From Vigna angularis (lineage: Eukaryota; Streptophyta; Magnoliopsida; Fabales; Fabaceae), in NCBI RefSeq assembly GCF_016808095.1, contig NC_068976.1:11999001-12063000 (forward strand): a stretch of 64,000 bases of DNA, given 5' to 3'. The notes under the pieces are model-generated. The model saw only the letters and a program-made list of their open reading frames with translations. It was not told the DNA's origin and made no database searches. Below, piece after piece: positions 50,001 through 61,796 of the stretch. Position numbers and translations under genes: made by a program. The stretch's first letter is position 1; every line of letters begins with the position of its first letter.

Positions 50001-50265
50001 ACAAGATTAGTCACTCAAATCCAATTTTTAATACCTTTGTTACCAGTTTTTTTAAGGTTTAATCATTCACGAAATTCCTATTTTCGCGTGGAATCTCAAT
50101 TTAGTCTCGTTGTTTATGGAAATCTCAATAAACCCTACAAGATTAGTCACTCAAATCCAATTTTTAATACCTTTGTTACCAGTTTTTTTAAGGTTTAATC
50201 ATTCACGAAATTCCTATTTTCGCGTGGAATCTCAATTTAGTCCCGTTGTTTATGGAAATCTCAAT
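50001..50265. repeat. 136-bp tandem duplication spanning MULE left border
   Basis: 50001-50129 is repeated at 50137-50265 with one visible substitution (TAGTCTCG against TAGTCCCG). Each copy contains host flank, the 9-bp TTTTTTTAA and the first ~73 bp of the MULE TIR. The copies are joined by AAACCCT. Confidence 0.93.
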
Positions 50266-50600
50266 TGGGTCCCAAATTTATGAAAATTGCAACAATTGGA
50301 TCATTTCCGTTAAATTGTCTCCAACGGCGTTAGTGTGTGTTTGACGTGGCACGTTGTAGTCAGTTTCTTAACTGACGTGGCTGACTGAAGTCAGTTTCTT
50401 AACTGACGTCGATAATTCAATTTTTTAAATAAAAAGAAAATGAAAGTTTTAAACCAAAATTGGGATTGAGATTGTTATTTTATCGAATTAGGGACTGGGA
50501 TTCTTCTGATTTCTTCTAGGGTTCGTCCAAAGTTCAATCCATTTCACAAATTGGGGTATCATTTTGGGGATTTAGGGTTTAATCCAAGTTGTGCTTGAAG
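50192..50600 (+). repeat. MULE left TIR
   Basis: Matches the reverse complement of about 53376-53792, with small differences including an extra repeat of the TCAGTTTCTTAACTGACGT block. It ends right at the GRF gene start codon and may act as its promoter. Confidence 0.88.
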
Positions 50601-51119
50601 ATGCATCTCTGTTCGTCTTCATCATGCAGTGGGTGGCGGAAGCAAGACAGTAATGTGGTATGTGGTGGTGCTCGAGGAGGATGTAGCAATGATGGTCTGT
50701 TTTGCTATTGTGGGATGAAATGTGTTGTCAAAACTGCAAGAACAGTTAAGAACAGAGGCAAGCAATTTTGGGGCTGCCCTAAGTTCAAGGTAAGGTTTTT
50801 TTGTTGTTCTTATTTTGAGTTCGAGGGTGCCCTGATTGGTGTTTTCTTGTCACAGAATGGTGGTGAAGATGGTGGTTGCAATTATTTCACATGGTGTGCA
50901 GATCATAGGGTTGTTGAAACGGAAACGAGTGCAAAGTGTGAAGGCAACTCTGAGTCTTTGTTGAACAGAGAAGCAATGGAAGCTGGATGGAAGATTATAA
51001 GTGATTTGGACTTGTCAGTGAAGAAATTGGGAAATAGGCTTAATGTCTTGTTAGGGATTGTCTGTGTTCTTGTTGTGGTGAACATTATTGTACTTACAAT
51101 AGTGTTTTTTCGTTCATAG
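50601..51119 (+). CDS. GRF-type zinc finger protein with C-terminal membrane anchor, MULE-borne
   Basis: Predicted exons 50601-50789 and 50856-51119 give 150 aa starting MHLCSSSSCSGWRKQ. The GRF finger consists of FCYCGMKC, then RGKQFWGCPKFK, and after splicing GGCNYFTWC, matching the family's CxC...F..C...C.FF.W layout. A C-terminal hydrophobic helix (about residues 126-147, VLLGIVCVLVVVNIIVLTIV) precedes a short basic tail. The 66-nt GT-AG intron is a multiple of three and has no stop, so an unspliced 172-aa form is also open, but it would insert 22 residues into the finger. GRF domains often bind single-stranded DNA; a role here is not known. The ATG lies at the end of the left TIR. Confidence 0.8.
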   Translation: MHLCSSSSCSGWRKQDSNVVCGGARGGCSNDGLFCYCGMKCVVKTARTVKNRGKQFWGCPKFKVRFFCCSYFEFEGALIGVFLSQNGGEDGGCNYFTWCADHRVVETETSAKCEGNSESLLNREAMEAGWKIISDLDLSVKKLGNRLNVLLGIVCVLVVVNIIVLTIVFFRS

Positions 51120-51638
51120 GAATGATTTCATTGTACTTATGATGGAATGTACTTAGGATGCAATGAACCAAAGTTATTTTGACTATAAAAGTTTGTATTG
51201 TTTGTAACTTTTGGTAAGGAAGTAATTCAAAGTATTGATTGAAACTTTTGGCCAAAATACTCTTCGTAATGAACTGTCAACTAATAAGCACAATCATATG
51301 AAGTGGTTTCAAAGTGAACTGATAAGCACAAATTACATAAACTTCATAGAATTTACATTAATCTCAAGCACTATATAAAACTAGAATCTGTTGATCTTTC
51401 TGAGTCATGCCCATTTTGGATCATTCCTGGAGATTTATGGATAGTAATTGGCAACATTTATGTGGTTGATAGCTTCACCATTGTAAAAGACAAATTGAGA
51501 CGTTTGTACCTTTTCATTCAAACACTGCCTCCAATCTTAGCATAACCACACTATAACTTTTAATTATAACTTGAGACGTTTGTGCTAAAAGATAAATATG
51601 CTTTTCCTTCTAACACCATTTTCAGAAACATAACCATG

Positions 51639-53036
51639 TTAAAAGATCAGCATAACATCAATGCACAATATGTCCCAACTTCCATTCTTAACAAACTTAA
51701 TATTTCTTCCATTATCCAACGCATAACTTTTTATAGCCTCCAAAATGTCTTGCTTTTCAGCAAAATATGTCCTAACTTCCCACTTAAAGTCAACCATACT
51801 TTTTGGCAACACAAATGTTGCAAAAGTCCCATAACCCTCTACATCGGTATCGTCTTCATCACTTTCTGCTCCACTAATTAATTGTTCAGATTCCCACTCA
51901 TCATCTGACAAACCTCTATCATTCCCACCCTCCACATTAAAATCAAACATGCTGTTAGAACTCACACTGGAACATGGTCCACTAGAGTCATTTGCATACT
52001 TTGGACTTCCACTTTCACATTTCCCTCCAAATCTGCATGTATATCATCATCTATATCACAACCAACATTGAGATCAACAAGCCCCTCCAACCACTCAGTA
52101 TTTCCATCACCACTACCATTCTCAAAAGAGGAATTCCAGCTTCGGATTTCCACATCTGCTTCAACTTCATTCTCTTCTTCACCTTTATGTTCACCATCAC
52201 CACCAACTTCCTGAACTTGTTCAACTCCATCAACCTCTTCCTCCATAACAGCCTCAACTTCCACTTGTTCACCCATCTCTTGTTCTTCACCATCAACATC
52301 ACCCATCTCTTCCAACACACCACCAACTTGTTCAACTCTAACAACCTCTTCCTCCATAACAGCATCAACTTCCACTATTCACCCATCTCTTGTTCTTCAC
52401 CATCAACATCACCCATCTCTTCCAACACACCACCAACTTGTTCAACTCTAACAACCTCTTCCTCCATAACAGCATCAACTTCCACTATTCACCCATCTCT
52501 TGTTCTTCACCATCAACATCACCCATCTCTTCCAACACACCACCAACTTGTTCAACTCTAACAACCTCTTCCTCCATAACAGCATCAACTTTCACTTGTT
52601 CACCCATCTCTTGTTCTTCACCATCAACATCACTCATTTGTTGTTGTTCACAATCAATATCACCCTTCTCTTCAACTTGTCCTTCATCATTACCAACATA
52701 TTCCAGCATATGTATGACTTCGGGTTCAAAAACAGGGTGTATCACAAACACATGCACCTCACCATTCAGCCTAGCTAAATTAACCATATGCATGGCAGCA
52801 GTGTCATCACACAGAGACTCTAACTTATCATCCAACACTGAAGCCCCTCCTACAGAGTACCATACATCTTTAAACCCATGGTATCCCAAAGATTTAACTA
52901 CACTAACAACCACGAAATAACTCCAAACATCTGGGTCAAACATAAACCTAGATGTCTCCCCCCCTTCATACTTAAGCTTTTCATCATTAACTAATTTCCC
53001 TCCATGGTGAAAGACAACCTCAATATCCTCGTCCAT
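51639..53036 (-). pseudogene. MuDR-type MULE transposase, N-terminal part only, frameshifted
   Basis: The minus-strand start MDEDIEVVFHHGGKLV and a following DVWSYF..VVKSLGY block are the N-terminal domain of plant MuDR-class transposases. A long acidic Glu/Val/Asp-rich repeat region follows, then EVRTYFAEKQDILEAIKSYA and NGRNIKFVKN, the MuDR DNA-binding-domain start. The frame then stops; SWIM finger and DDE catalytic domain are absent. Two 110-bp repeat units each carry a one-base loss and a TAG near 52486, and a further shift occurs around 51970-51990, after which the original frame is restored. The gene is inactive as written. Confidence 0.85.
52271..52601. repeat. 110/111-bp tandem repeat in transposase acidic region
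   Basis: Units start at 52271, 52381 and 52491, with a diverged one from 52602. Two units are 110 bp (ending TCCACTATTC) and one is 111 bp (ending TTCACTTGTTC); 111 bp would keep frame at 37 residues per unit. Confidence 0.9.
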
Positions 53037-53159
53037 GATGCAAAACACTATATATAAGTATTTATACACCTATAATGTAATCACATGACGACAAAACATG
53101 TATTAAAACCATAAACAAAACGCACTCACAGACACATAGACAAAAATTACTTTAAACAT

Positions 53160-53285
53160 GGGGGGACCACAACATTGCAATAAAAAATGGAACACAATCC
53201 GACGACGGAGACCACAACATTGCAATAAAAAATGGAACACAATACAACGATAGGGACCACCACCCAACATCGCAATAAAAATATT
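53160..53285. repeat. short tandem repeat near MULE right TIR
   Basis: ACCACAACATTGCAATAAAA and following AATGGAACACAAT recur two to three times with a spacing of about 53 bp. Confidence 0.75.
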
Positions 53286-53375
53286 CAATACAAAATCAAA
53301 CTTTTATTGACCTGGCCACTCGAGATTGCAACTGAAGAAGGTCCCACAACTCCGATGACGACGACAACTGCACAC

Positions 53376-53792
53376 TCTATCAAGGTCAACTTAGATTAAA
53401 CCCTAAATCCCCAAAATGATACCCCAATTTGTGAAATGGATTGAACTTTGGACGAACCTTAGAAGAACTCAGAAGAATCTCAATCCCTAATTCGATAAAA
53501 TAACAATCTCAATCCCAATTTTGGTTTAAAACTTTCATTTTCTTTTTTTTTAACTTAAAAAATTGAAATATCCACGTGCTTGAGCTGCCCCTACTTCAGT
53601 CAGCCACGTCAGTTAAGAAACTAACTATAGCGTGCCACGTCAAACACACACTAATGTCGTTTGAGACAATTTAACGGAAAGGATCCAATTGTTGCAATTT
53701 TCATAAATTTGGGACCCAATTGAGATTTCCATAAACAACGGGACTAAATTGAGATTCCACGCGAAAATAGAGACTTCGTGAATGATTAAACC
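53376..53792 (-). repeat. MULE right TIR
   Basis: Inverted partner of 50192-50600; its end GATTAAACC abuts the TSD TTTTTTTAA at 53793-53801. Confidence 0.88.
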
Positions 53793-53801
53793 TTTTTTTA
53801 A

Positions 53802-54996
53802 TTATCTCACCGACTTTTCTAAAATCCTGAGTAAAAGTTAATAACGTTTTGTGACACTATAACAATTTTAATCTAATAAGTTTTTGTAAATAATGAAAAT
53901 TAGATTTGCGTTTTCACTATTTTTTTTTTATAAATTCATGAAGATGTCATTAAAAAATGAGAAGAAAAAAAACAAAAAAAAAAGCCTTCAGACCAAATCA
54001 AACCCATAACCAAACAATAAGCTAGATAGTTATAAGACGATCCATGAGCTAAACTTTCCTATACATGGGATGAAGACATCTATTATAAACTTGTGGTTTT
54101 TCTGTTGTTGTTGGTTAGGAAGAGAACTTGTAGAGTTCTGGTTACTTTGAATGTGGTATCTTAAAGGGGTTGCAGAAAGAAGATTGTTTTTTCTGTGTGT
54201 TTACTATAGTAGATTTGGAGTTAGAAAGGAGAGTACATTGAGAGAGTATCTTTGTATTTCTTGCTGTAAAACTTGATCTATATAGTGGATTTACTTTCAA
54301 TCTCAAGTTAATTTAAAGGAAACTGAATGTAGGCATTGAGACCGCACCAGTATAAACTATGGTGTTGATCTTTCTATTCTTTCACTCCTTTATTATTTGC
54401 TTGCATTCCAAGAAAGATTCAAAGACTTTGAAAAGTTGTTTTAAAAGAACAATTTTTATTAAACAAAACCAATTCACCCCCTCTTAGTTGAGAAACTAGG
54501 CCAATCTATTTCTACAATGGCCAAGTTGGCTTAGTGGTAAAGTTAAAAGGAAGTGTGGGAGAATTGTGGGTTTAATTTCCCCTACTAACAATTGGAGAAA
54601 TAAAACTTGAGACTCAATTAAAATAAAAGTCTAAGTAAGGAATAACTTGAAACTTTCTAACTAAACTTGAGATCAAACAAGTAATTAAGCCTTAAAGCAT
54701 AAAAGAAATGAAAAACAAAAACAAATTATCATTAAAACTTCTAAGTCTAGACATACCAAACTACAATTTCAGTTTTCTTTAAAGAACATATAAATTGAAA
54801 ATCAATCCAATGCTCCAACAAATTAAGAGTTAAATCAAAATTTGAAAATTTTCCAATAATAAGAACAAAATAAGCATAAATTAAAGAAAAAAAAAGTAAC
54901 AAAATAAACATGAATTAAAAAAGTGTGGTTATTGTGAATGAATAATTAAAAAGTAGATAAAAAAAGACATAATAATAACAAAGTTGGAAAGAAAAG

Positions 54997-55066
<70 letters not shown>

Positions 55067-56407
55067 TATGAGCTTAAAAAGAGTTTGTGTATATTAGTCA
55101 CTTAGTTGACCTAATTTAGAAATAGAAGTACTCAAAGACCTTATGATTGAGAGACCAATAACATTAACTTCGTGTTATGATGATGGAAGGATGATCTAGA
55201 AAAACACTAATAAATATGAATTTAACTTCTCTATGATGTCAAAAAAGCATTTTAGAAAATTAATAAAGTTTAATTAGTAATTTGTATATTTAAGTTTTTC
55301 ATTTTGGTTTTTATTTTTTTTACTTAATTGAGTTTCAATATTCTTTTTACTTAATTGAATCTCAATATTTTTTAAATAGAACCAATTTGATTTTTTTCCA
55401 TTATATTAAGGTTAATCCTATATAAAAGGGGTTATATGTTAAAACTTGGATAATTTTCTATCTTTTTTGATACATGACACATTCCAAATTTGTACAGACA
55501 TCTTTCAAATATTTTGACATGTATTACCTTTTAGATTTTGACATGTGATATCTGTGGTAAAAAAAATTACTATCAATTTGAGATAATGGTCAAATGAACT
55601 TTGTTTAAAATAAATATTAAGATTCTATGAAATAAAAATATATAAAGATTCAAGTAAAAAAAATATAAAAAGTTAAAGTTAATCATCATTTTAAATATAA
55701 AAAACTAGATTATTAATTAAGTCATATAATAATAATGATTGATTATAAAATGAATAATTATGACTATGATTAATTTTAAGATGTATTAAATATATTTGAT
55801 TTTATTATAGTTTTAAAATGTTAATTTTGTAATTTATGATTATCATTAACTTCATGACTCATAAATAAACTATTACAGTTTTAACATTAACTTATCCTAA
55901 GCTTTTATATATTATGGTCTCTCACCTAATCACCATTGCACATTGACACATCATATAATAATGTAATATTACTTACTAACATTGACGTTAGACCAAACAG
56001 GGGCAAATATAAGAATGTGACAACAAAAAAAGCTAAAAATGAGAGTAAAATAAATTGAAGAAAAAGAAGACAGCAAAGTAAAAAACAAAAGTAAGGTAGT
56101 ATATCCGAGACATAGAATAAATAGATGAAGTCATTTATTTATTGTTATGGTAAAGTGGGAACTATTTTAAATAGATTAAATTATAATACTATTTCAAAAG
56201 CTTAAAAACATGCAATTTCAAAAACTTCAGTTCAATATTGTAGTTTATCTCAACCCTATAAATTTATTTTAAAAATTTGAAGAACACCATTTCTTCAATA
56301 ACTTAACCCTTTCTAGTGAAGTAAACATGAGAAATGAAAATAATTTTGTGGTAACTTAAATTAGCTTCAAGGGATATAAAAATATATATTTTTTAATAAA
56401 AAATTAT

Positions 56408-56455
<48 letters not shown>

Positions 56456-57150
56456 TACTTTTTCAATTCAAATAAAGTCTAAAGATAATACTTATAAATA
56501 AATAAAAATTGATTTCTTTTAGATATTTCTATAATCTATATAAATAGTTGACTCATACGTTTGATATCTTTCAAAACTAATTTATATGAAACAAAACTTA
56601 GTTATGTCTTTTGCTTTTGCACTCCAAAAACTTTTGGAGTGGAACGTCAGCAAGGTGGCAACAAGATCCTACCGATGTGGGGCCTCAGTTTCACTGTTTG
56701 CACCAATGGCGTAGCTCCACGATCTCAAAATCAACAAAACTGTTTTCCCTCTGATAACTATCAAACATATATGTCCGGTGAATTCACAAGCACTATTTGT
56801 TTTTACCTTAAACTACAACTTTCAGAAAATCAACTGTTATGGGTAGGGAAAATGTTAAATCTGAACGAAGCTTCTTGGTTTGGCATGGTTGCTCAAAACT
56901 TAGTAAAAGGAAAAAAGAAAGAGAAACATTAATATAGGGAAAATGAAGAAAAAATATATGTAAATTTGACGTTTTCTCTTTTGATTCGTCGGAAAGGGGA
57001 ATAATCAAAATACCCATTTATTATCTCAAAAGGTTAATGTTGACTTGCCCTTTAGTCTCTTTTAAGATTTCACCAATAGACTCAGAACCACAAGGTAAGA
57101 ACCAAGTGGTGTGAACTTGCTGTCATACGCATCAAACTCATGTTCGTTTC
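53802..57150. other. AT-rich intergenic DNA with TA microsatellites
   Basis: (TA)n runs at about 54999-55062 and 56412-56452. A 123-codon frame at 56561-56932 has no recognisable motif and is not called. A tRNA-like promoter pair near 54526 is listed separately. Confidence 0.45.
54519..54600 (+). repeat. tRNA-like A/B box pair, possible SINE head or tRNA relic
   Basis: TTGGCTTAGTGG (54526-54537) matches a Pol III A box, and GGGTTTAATTTCC (54568-54580) is a degenerate B box at tRNA-like spacing. No clover-leaf with acceptor pairing was verified. It may be a SINE head or tRNA-derived relic. Confidence 0.35.
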
Positions 57151-57375
57151 CTTTCCCTTGATTTTATTCTTCTCTTTGTTTCCTTTTTCAACTGTCTACT
57201 GATCCAGCAAGCTGTTTGCTTTTCAAAGTCCCTTCATCATTTGTCTGGAAACTGAAATCAGGGAGAAACGTTGATCGTAGACTTGACAGTGTTAGATTCG
57301 AATCATGTGTAGTTGAAAGAAGAAATCTTGGAGGAATTTCTTTGAAGGTGATTTAATCATTGCTGTGAAGGGTGC

Positions 57376-60300
57376 ATGAAAGGTGTGATAATGCAGGAGG
57401 AGGGGAATCAGGAAGAGCCATATGGTGAATCTGTGGAGGAATATAAACCCAAAAGGGGGTTTTGGGACTGTTTTTGCATCCCCATCCAATGGTTTAGCAT
57501 GCTTTCTAGGGAAATGCATTGGAGCTTTGTATTTGGGGTGGTGGTTATTTACGGAATAAGCCAAGGACTTGGTGTAGCTCTTGCTGAAGTTGGCACAAAG
57601 TATTACATGAAAGATGTTCAGAAGGTGCAGCCATCGGAGGCTCAGATTTATAAAGGAATCACATCCATTCCTTGGGTTGTGAAACCTATTTGGGGTCTTC
57701 TCACTGATGTTCTCCCATTTTTTGGGTATCGCAGGAGACCTTATTTCATTTTTGCTGGTATATAATGCATTATGCACTTCTTCTCTGATCTTCCTAAGTT
57801 AGGTTACTTATATTCCAAATCAATTACTGTTTTAGGTTGGAGTTTTAGTAATTTTTTAAATTTTTTGCAGCTTTGCTTTTCCTTGTACCCTTTACGTCTG
57901 AATGTTTTTCCAAGATCTGTATCAGTTTGAAAGATTTAAATGAATGATAAGCTGTCAATGCTGTAGCTTTTAAGCTCAATATACAGAGTGGAAGCTCAGC
58001 AGTGATAAATGTCTCTCTAATTGGATAGGAATATGGTCAAAATATTCCTTATATAGTTTGACAATCTTCCTCTGTACTAACTTTTTAAGGTTGAGTTAAA
58101 TTTAGCCCATTTCCAATACACTGTTTTAGGGGCTGGAAAAGTGATTCTGTGAGGTGTGAGCATTGTCCTAGCTTTATAAACTGCATTTAAGACATATCTA
58201 TGTAGACTCAAAAAGTAAGCAATATCAGAATAGATTTTGATGACTTTCCAAAGTACTGGGGGATAAGGACTACCATGGCCTTGGAGTGTGTCCAGCAATA
58301 TAGTATAGATTTGATACCATTTTAAAATTAGTCTTAGGTCTACTTCAGTTTTACAAAACTAACGTATAAGATAGAAATGTCCGATCCAAGTCTTACATTG
58401 GTCAGTCTCTAGTTTAAATAAGACTAAACACATCTATCAAAGTGCAAGGTTGCCTAAAAAACTGCAATTTGTTATTATTGATAGGTCTTTCGAGAAGGGA
58501 TTATTGAAAAGTACAATACTAATGAAACATGAACCAACTCACATATAAGAGATTAACACCACCCAATCCAAAATTATAAGGTAATGAGTTTATGGGTCTT
58601 CATCCATATATGGTGTTCAACTCCTTCATTTTTACTTAATGTGGAATTTAGACTCATATTTGAATTCCCAATACTAAGTAACTGCTACTTGACATATCAT
58701 AGAACTTGGAAATGATGTAAAATTAGGAAGATCAATTTTTTACTTTTACTTTATAACAATGTGTATTAAGCATGAGAGTAATTAGCTTTTCTTCAAACAA
58801 CCTTAGAAGGGTTACAACTAACAACCAGGATCGTTTGCATTTAATGAGTTTCTTCTTGAGAATTAACTATGTACTTTATCACATATTAATGATGCCGTGT
58901 AAGTATGGAAGAGCTTCAGAAATTGCTTCACTGACATAGTAGCCTGAATTTGTTCCCTCTTTGATGGTTTCAGGTATCATAGGAGTAGTTTCCATGCTTT
59001 TGTTATCTTTGCATGAAAACCTGCATCTTGTGTTGGCCCTTCTGTCATTAACGGCTGGAAGTGCTGGGGTGGCAATAGCAGATGTAACCATTGATGCTTG
59101 TGTGGCACAGAACAGTATCTCTCATCCTTCACTTGCAGCTGATATGCAAAGTTTATGTGCCGCCAGTTCTTCCATTGGATCACTATTTGGTTTCTTCATC
59201 AGTGGAGTCTTTGTTCACCTTATAGGCCCAATGGTTAGCCTCTGAAAAACCCTTCAACCGTAAAACATGCAAAATTTTCATTGTCTTTTACACTGTACTA
59301 AGAGAGCATTTTTGGTCACAGGGGGTGTTTGGTTTGATGACTATCCCGGCTGGACTAGTAGTTTCTGTTGGTTTTCTGCTTTATGAGCCTCGCATGCACC
59401 ACACATCATATAGACAGGTATAACTAGTTCATGTCATTCCATGGTCCTAATACAAGCATAAACTGAGTTTCTATGTGGTGTATAGGTGAAACAAAATTTT
59501 GTTGATGCTTCCAAGGCCATGTGGACTACATTGAAGAGCGAAGATGTATGGAGGCCTTGTTTATACATGTATTTATCCATTACATTGAGTTTGGATGTTC
59601 GTGAAGGAATGTTTTATTGGTATACAGAATCAAAGGGCGGACCATCTTTCTCGCAGGTATTTGGTTTGATTCATTCATCAATGTTATGGTTGGATAAAAA
59701 AAAAATCTGATAGAAGCTGTTTTTGTCAGTGAAGTTTTTGAAGAAACTAAATGTGATGAATTAATATTTATGTTACACAGGAGAGTGTTGGTTTTATATT
59801 TTCAATTAGTTCAATGGGGTCACTTTTAGGTGCAATCCTATATCAGTATGCTCTGAAGGAATATGCATTCAGGAACTTGCTGTTCTGGACTCAGTTGATA
59901 TATGGTCTGTCAGGGATGCTTGATCTGGTTCTGGTATTGAGATGGAACCTGAAGTTTGGCATAGCAGATTATGTGTTTGTCGTGATTGTTGAAAGCATAG
60001 CCCAAATGACTAACAGGCTAAAGTGGATGCCTATGCTTGTGCTTAGCTCAAAGCTGTGTCCCTCAGGCATTGAAGGAACCTTTTTTGCTCTCTTGATGTC
60101 AATTGATAATGTTGGACTTCTCTCTGCAGCATGGGGTGGTGGCTTTGTTCTCCACATTCTGAGGATCACAAGAACAAGGTTTGATAATATTTGGTTGGCT
60201 ATTTTGATCAGGAACATCTTAAGGATCACTCCACTTTGGCTGCTGTTTTTGGTTCCTAGAGCTGACCACAACTCTTCCATTCTCCCAACAACTGAAACCG

Positions 60301-60383
60301 TTGATTCCGAGGTGGTCATTGAGACCTCAGACTCCAAAAATGTTGAATTGGTGTCCCTTGTACACAGTGTTGATGGTAAATAG
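57376..60383 (+). CDS. folate-biopterin transporter family membrane protein
   Basis: Five exons, 57376-57757, 58974-59233, 59322-59417, 59486-59656 and 59781-60383, with GT-AG introns and consistent phases, give 503 aa. The protein has many hydrophobic helices spread along its length (about 12 expected for this major-facilitator branch). Recognisable blocks include [63 protein letters not shown] and [13 protein letters not shown], all characteristic of the plant FBT/BT1 family. Family members are proposed folate or pterin carriers, some plastidial; the substrate of this one is unknown. An alternative start is the ATG at 57391. No stop or frameshift is seen. Confidence 0.9.
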
Positions 60384-60399
60384 TTCAATCAAAGTTAGA

Positions 60400-60590
60400 G
60401 ACATTCTTTTGCACTCTCAATTCCAAACACACGAAATTACCAAGCTAGTGTAGCATTACAATTGCAATTTGTATGCATTTAATGACAAAAATAATAAATA
60501 AATAAAAATCTAAGATGATTCTGTGAAGAGATATTGGTAGGAATTTATTATGACTTGGAAATTTCACATAAGTGAGAAATATGTTAGGTG

Positions 60591-60637
<47 letters not shown>

Positions 60638-60735
60638 TCTAGAGATTGATCTTTTGTATTACTTTATTTGTGATATTTATTTTTACTTTAAATGATGAGT
60701 TCTTATGCAATTAGTGTGATACCTAATACATATAT
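60400..60735. other. 3' flank of transporter gene with (TA)n tract
   Basis: Probable 3' UTR followed by a TA run at about 60593-60635. No other feature. Confidence 0.5.
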
Positions 60736-60740
60736 CTTAA

Positions 60741-61292
60741 ACAACTATGTGTTCACTTTGAAAGAATTTACTATTTACGATTGTTTGCATAAATGGATTT
60801 TTGATTTTATTTGTGTTCACTTTAAGGCATTTAAAAAGAAAAAAAAAGGAGTTGATTTGCAGGAGGTTAATTCCATCTTCTCTATCCAGCATAGATTTGA
60901 CAGGATTTATCTAAAAAATCAATTTTATTCCTGTAAAACTATATATTCTTCTGATATTTATTTTGAAAAATGCATACTGCATAATAATATGGTAGATTGA
61001 ATTTCAATAAAGTAAACAGTTCCAGCTAAATTGAAAAATTCAATTATTAATTTTATTATTAATAATATAATAAGATAGTAATATTAATACTAATAACAAT
61101 AATAATAATAATGGAATTTTATCAATTAAACTATTTTTTTTATCAATCAAATCTTATACTAACTTTTAGAAATTTTATTTCCAAATTCTCTCTCACTCAC
61201 CTCCATATCCACTCAAGTAAACAACAATTAATTCATTCTCAAATTTTTTTCAAATCTATTTATTCACTTTCCCCAAATCTTTAAACACAGCC
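60741..61292. mobile_element. PIF/Harbinger-like element 4 (~550 bp), inverted orientation
   Basis: The left end has TGTGTTCACTTTGAAAGAAT and a second TGTGTTCACTT downstream, as at 31066-31150. The right end (reverse complement GGCTGTGTTTAAAGATTTGG) and its sub-terminal sequence match elements 1-3. TAA flanks the right end (61293-61295); a TAA at 60738-60740 fits on the left, although the first few bases of that terminus are unclear. No transposase. Confidence 0.65.
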
Positions 61293-61796
61293 TAAGAAAT
61301 TTTACATTAGTTATTAATAAGGGGTAGGATTTTTATGCAAAGTCCTTGATATATATAGTTAAACCCTAAACCATGAATAAATTTGTTCAGACAATCGTTG
61401 TTTCAATTATCAAATTAAATAATAACACGAATGTTTTTCTCTTTTGAACAAACTTGGGAGTTGGATTTTTTTTTTAACTATGCATGGTATATATGCAATG
61501 TACTTATAATTTTTACTCACTTGTTTTTTTTCAATCTTTAAATCTTTAAATTAGTAAGCTTTAGGACTTTTTATTAGTTTAATTTATTTTAAGTTCTTAA
61601 AATTCCATTTTAACAATTTTTAAATTTGCACTTATGTCTACAAACACAAACATTGTTAGAGAAAACTAATAACGTGTTTATATAAAATAATTAAATGGTG
61701 GGCTATTGGATAGACATGTCAAACTGGATCAGAATTGATGAGTCAATCTAATTTTTCTGTGGATTCGAGCTAAACCGAGTTAACAATTTAATATTT

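Larger units (their letters stand above)
50192..53792. mobile_element. Mutator-like element with ~400-bp TIRs and two convergent genes
   Basis: A perfect 9-bp TSD, TTTTTTTAA, lies at 50183-50191 (also at 50047-50055 in the duplicated border) and 53793-53801. Terminal inverted repeats of about 400 bp start GGTTTAATCATTCACGAA at both ends and reach about 50600 and 53376. Inside, a GRF-zinc-finger gene runs rightward from the left TIR and a MuDR-type transposase remnant runs leftward from the right TIR, an arrangement like mudrA/mudrB of maize MuDR. The transposase catalytic core is missing, so the element is not autonomous. Confidence 0.92.

Noticed and set aside
51992..52920. Plus-strand Thr/Ser/Asn/His-rich frames
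   Set aside because: Antisense to the acidic repeats of the MULE transposase; composition and periodicity come from the repeat.
56561..56932. 123-aa plus-strand frame
   Set aside because: No recognisable domain and no supporting splice or promoter context; treated as chance.
60692..61000. 102-aa frame after the transporter gene
   Set aside because: Crosses the border of Harbinger-like element 4 and has AT-driven composition.
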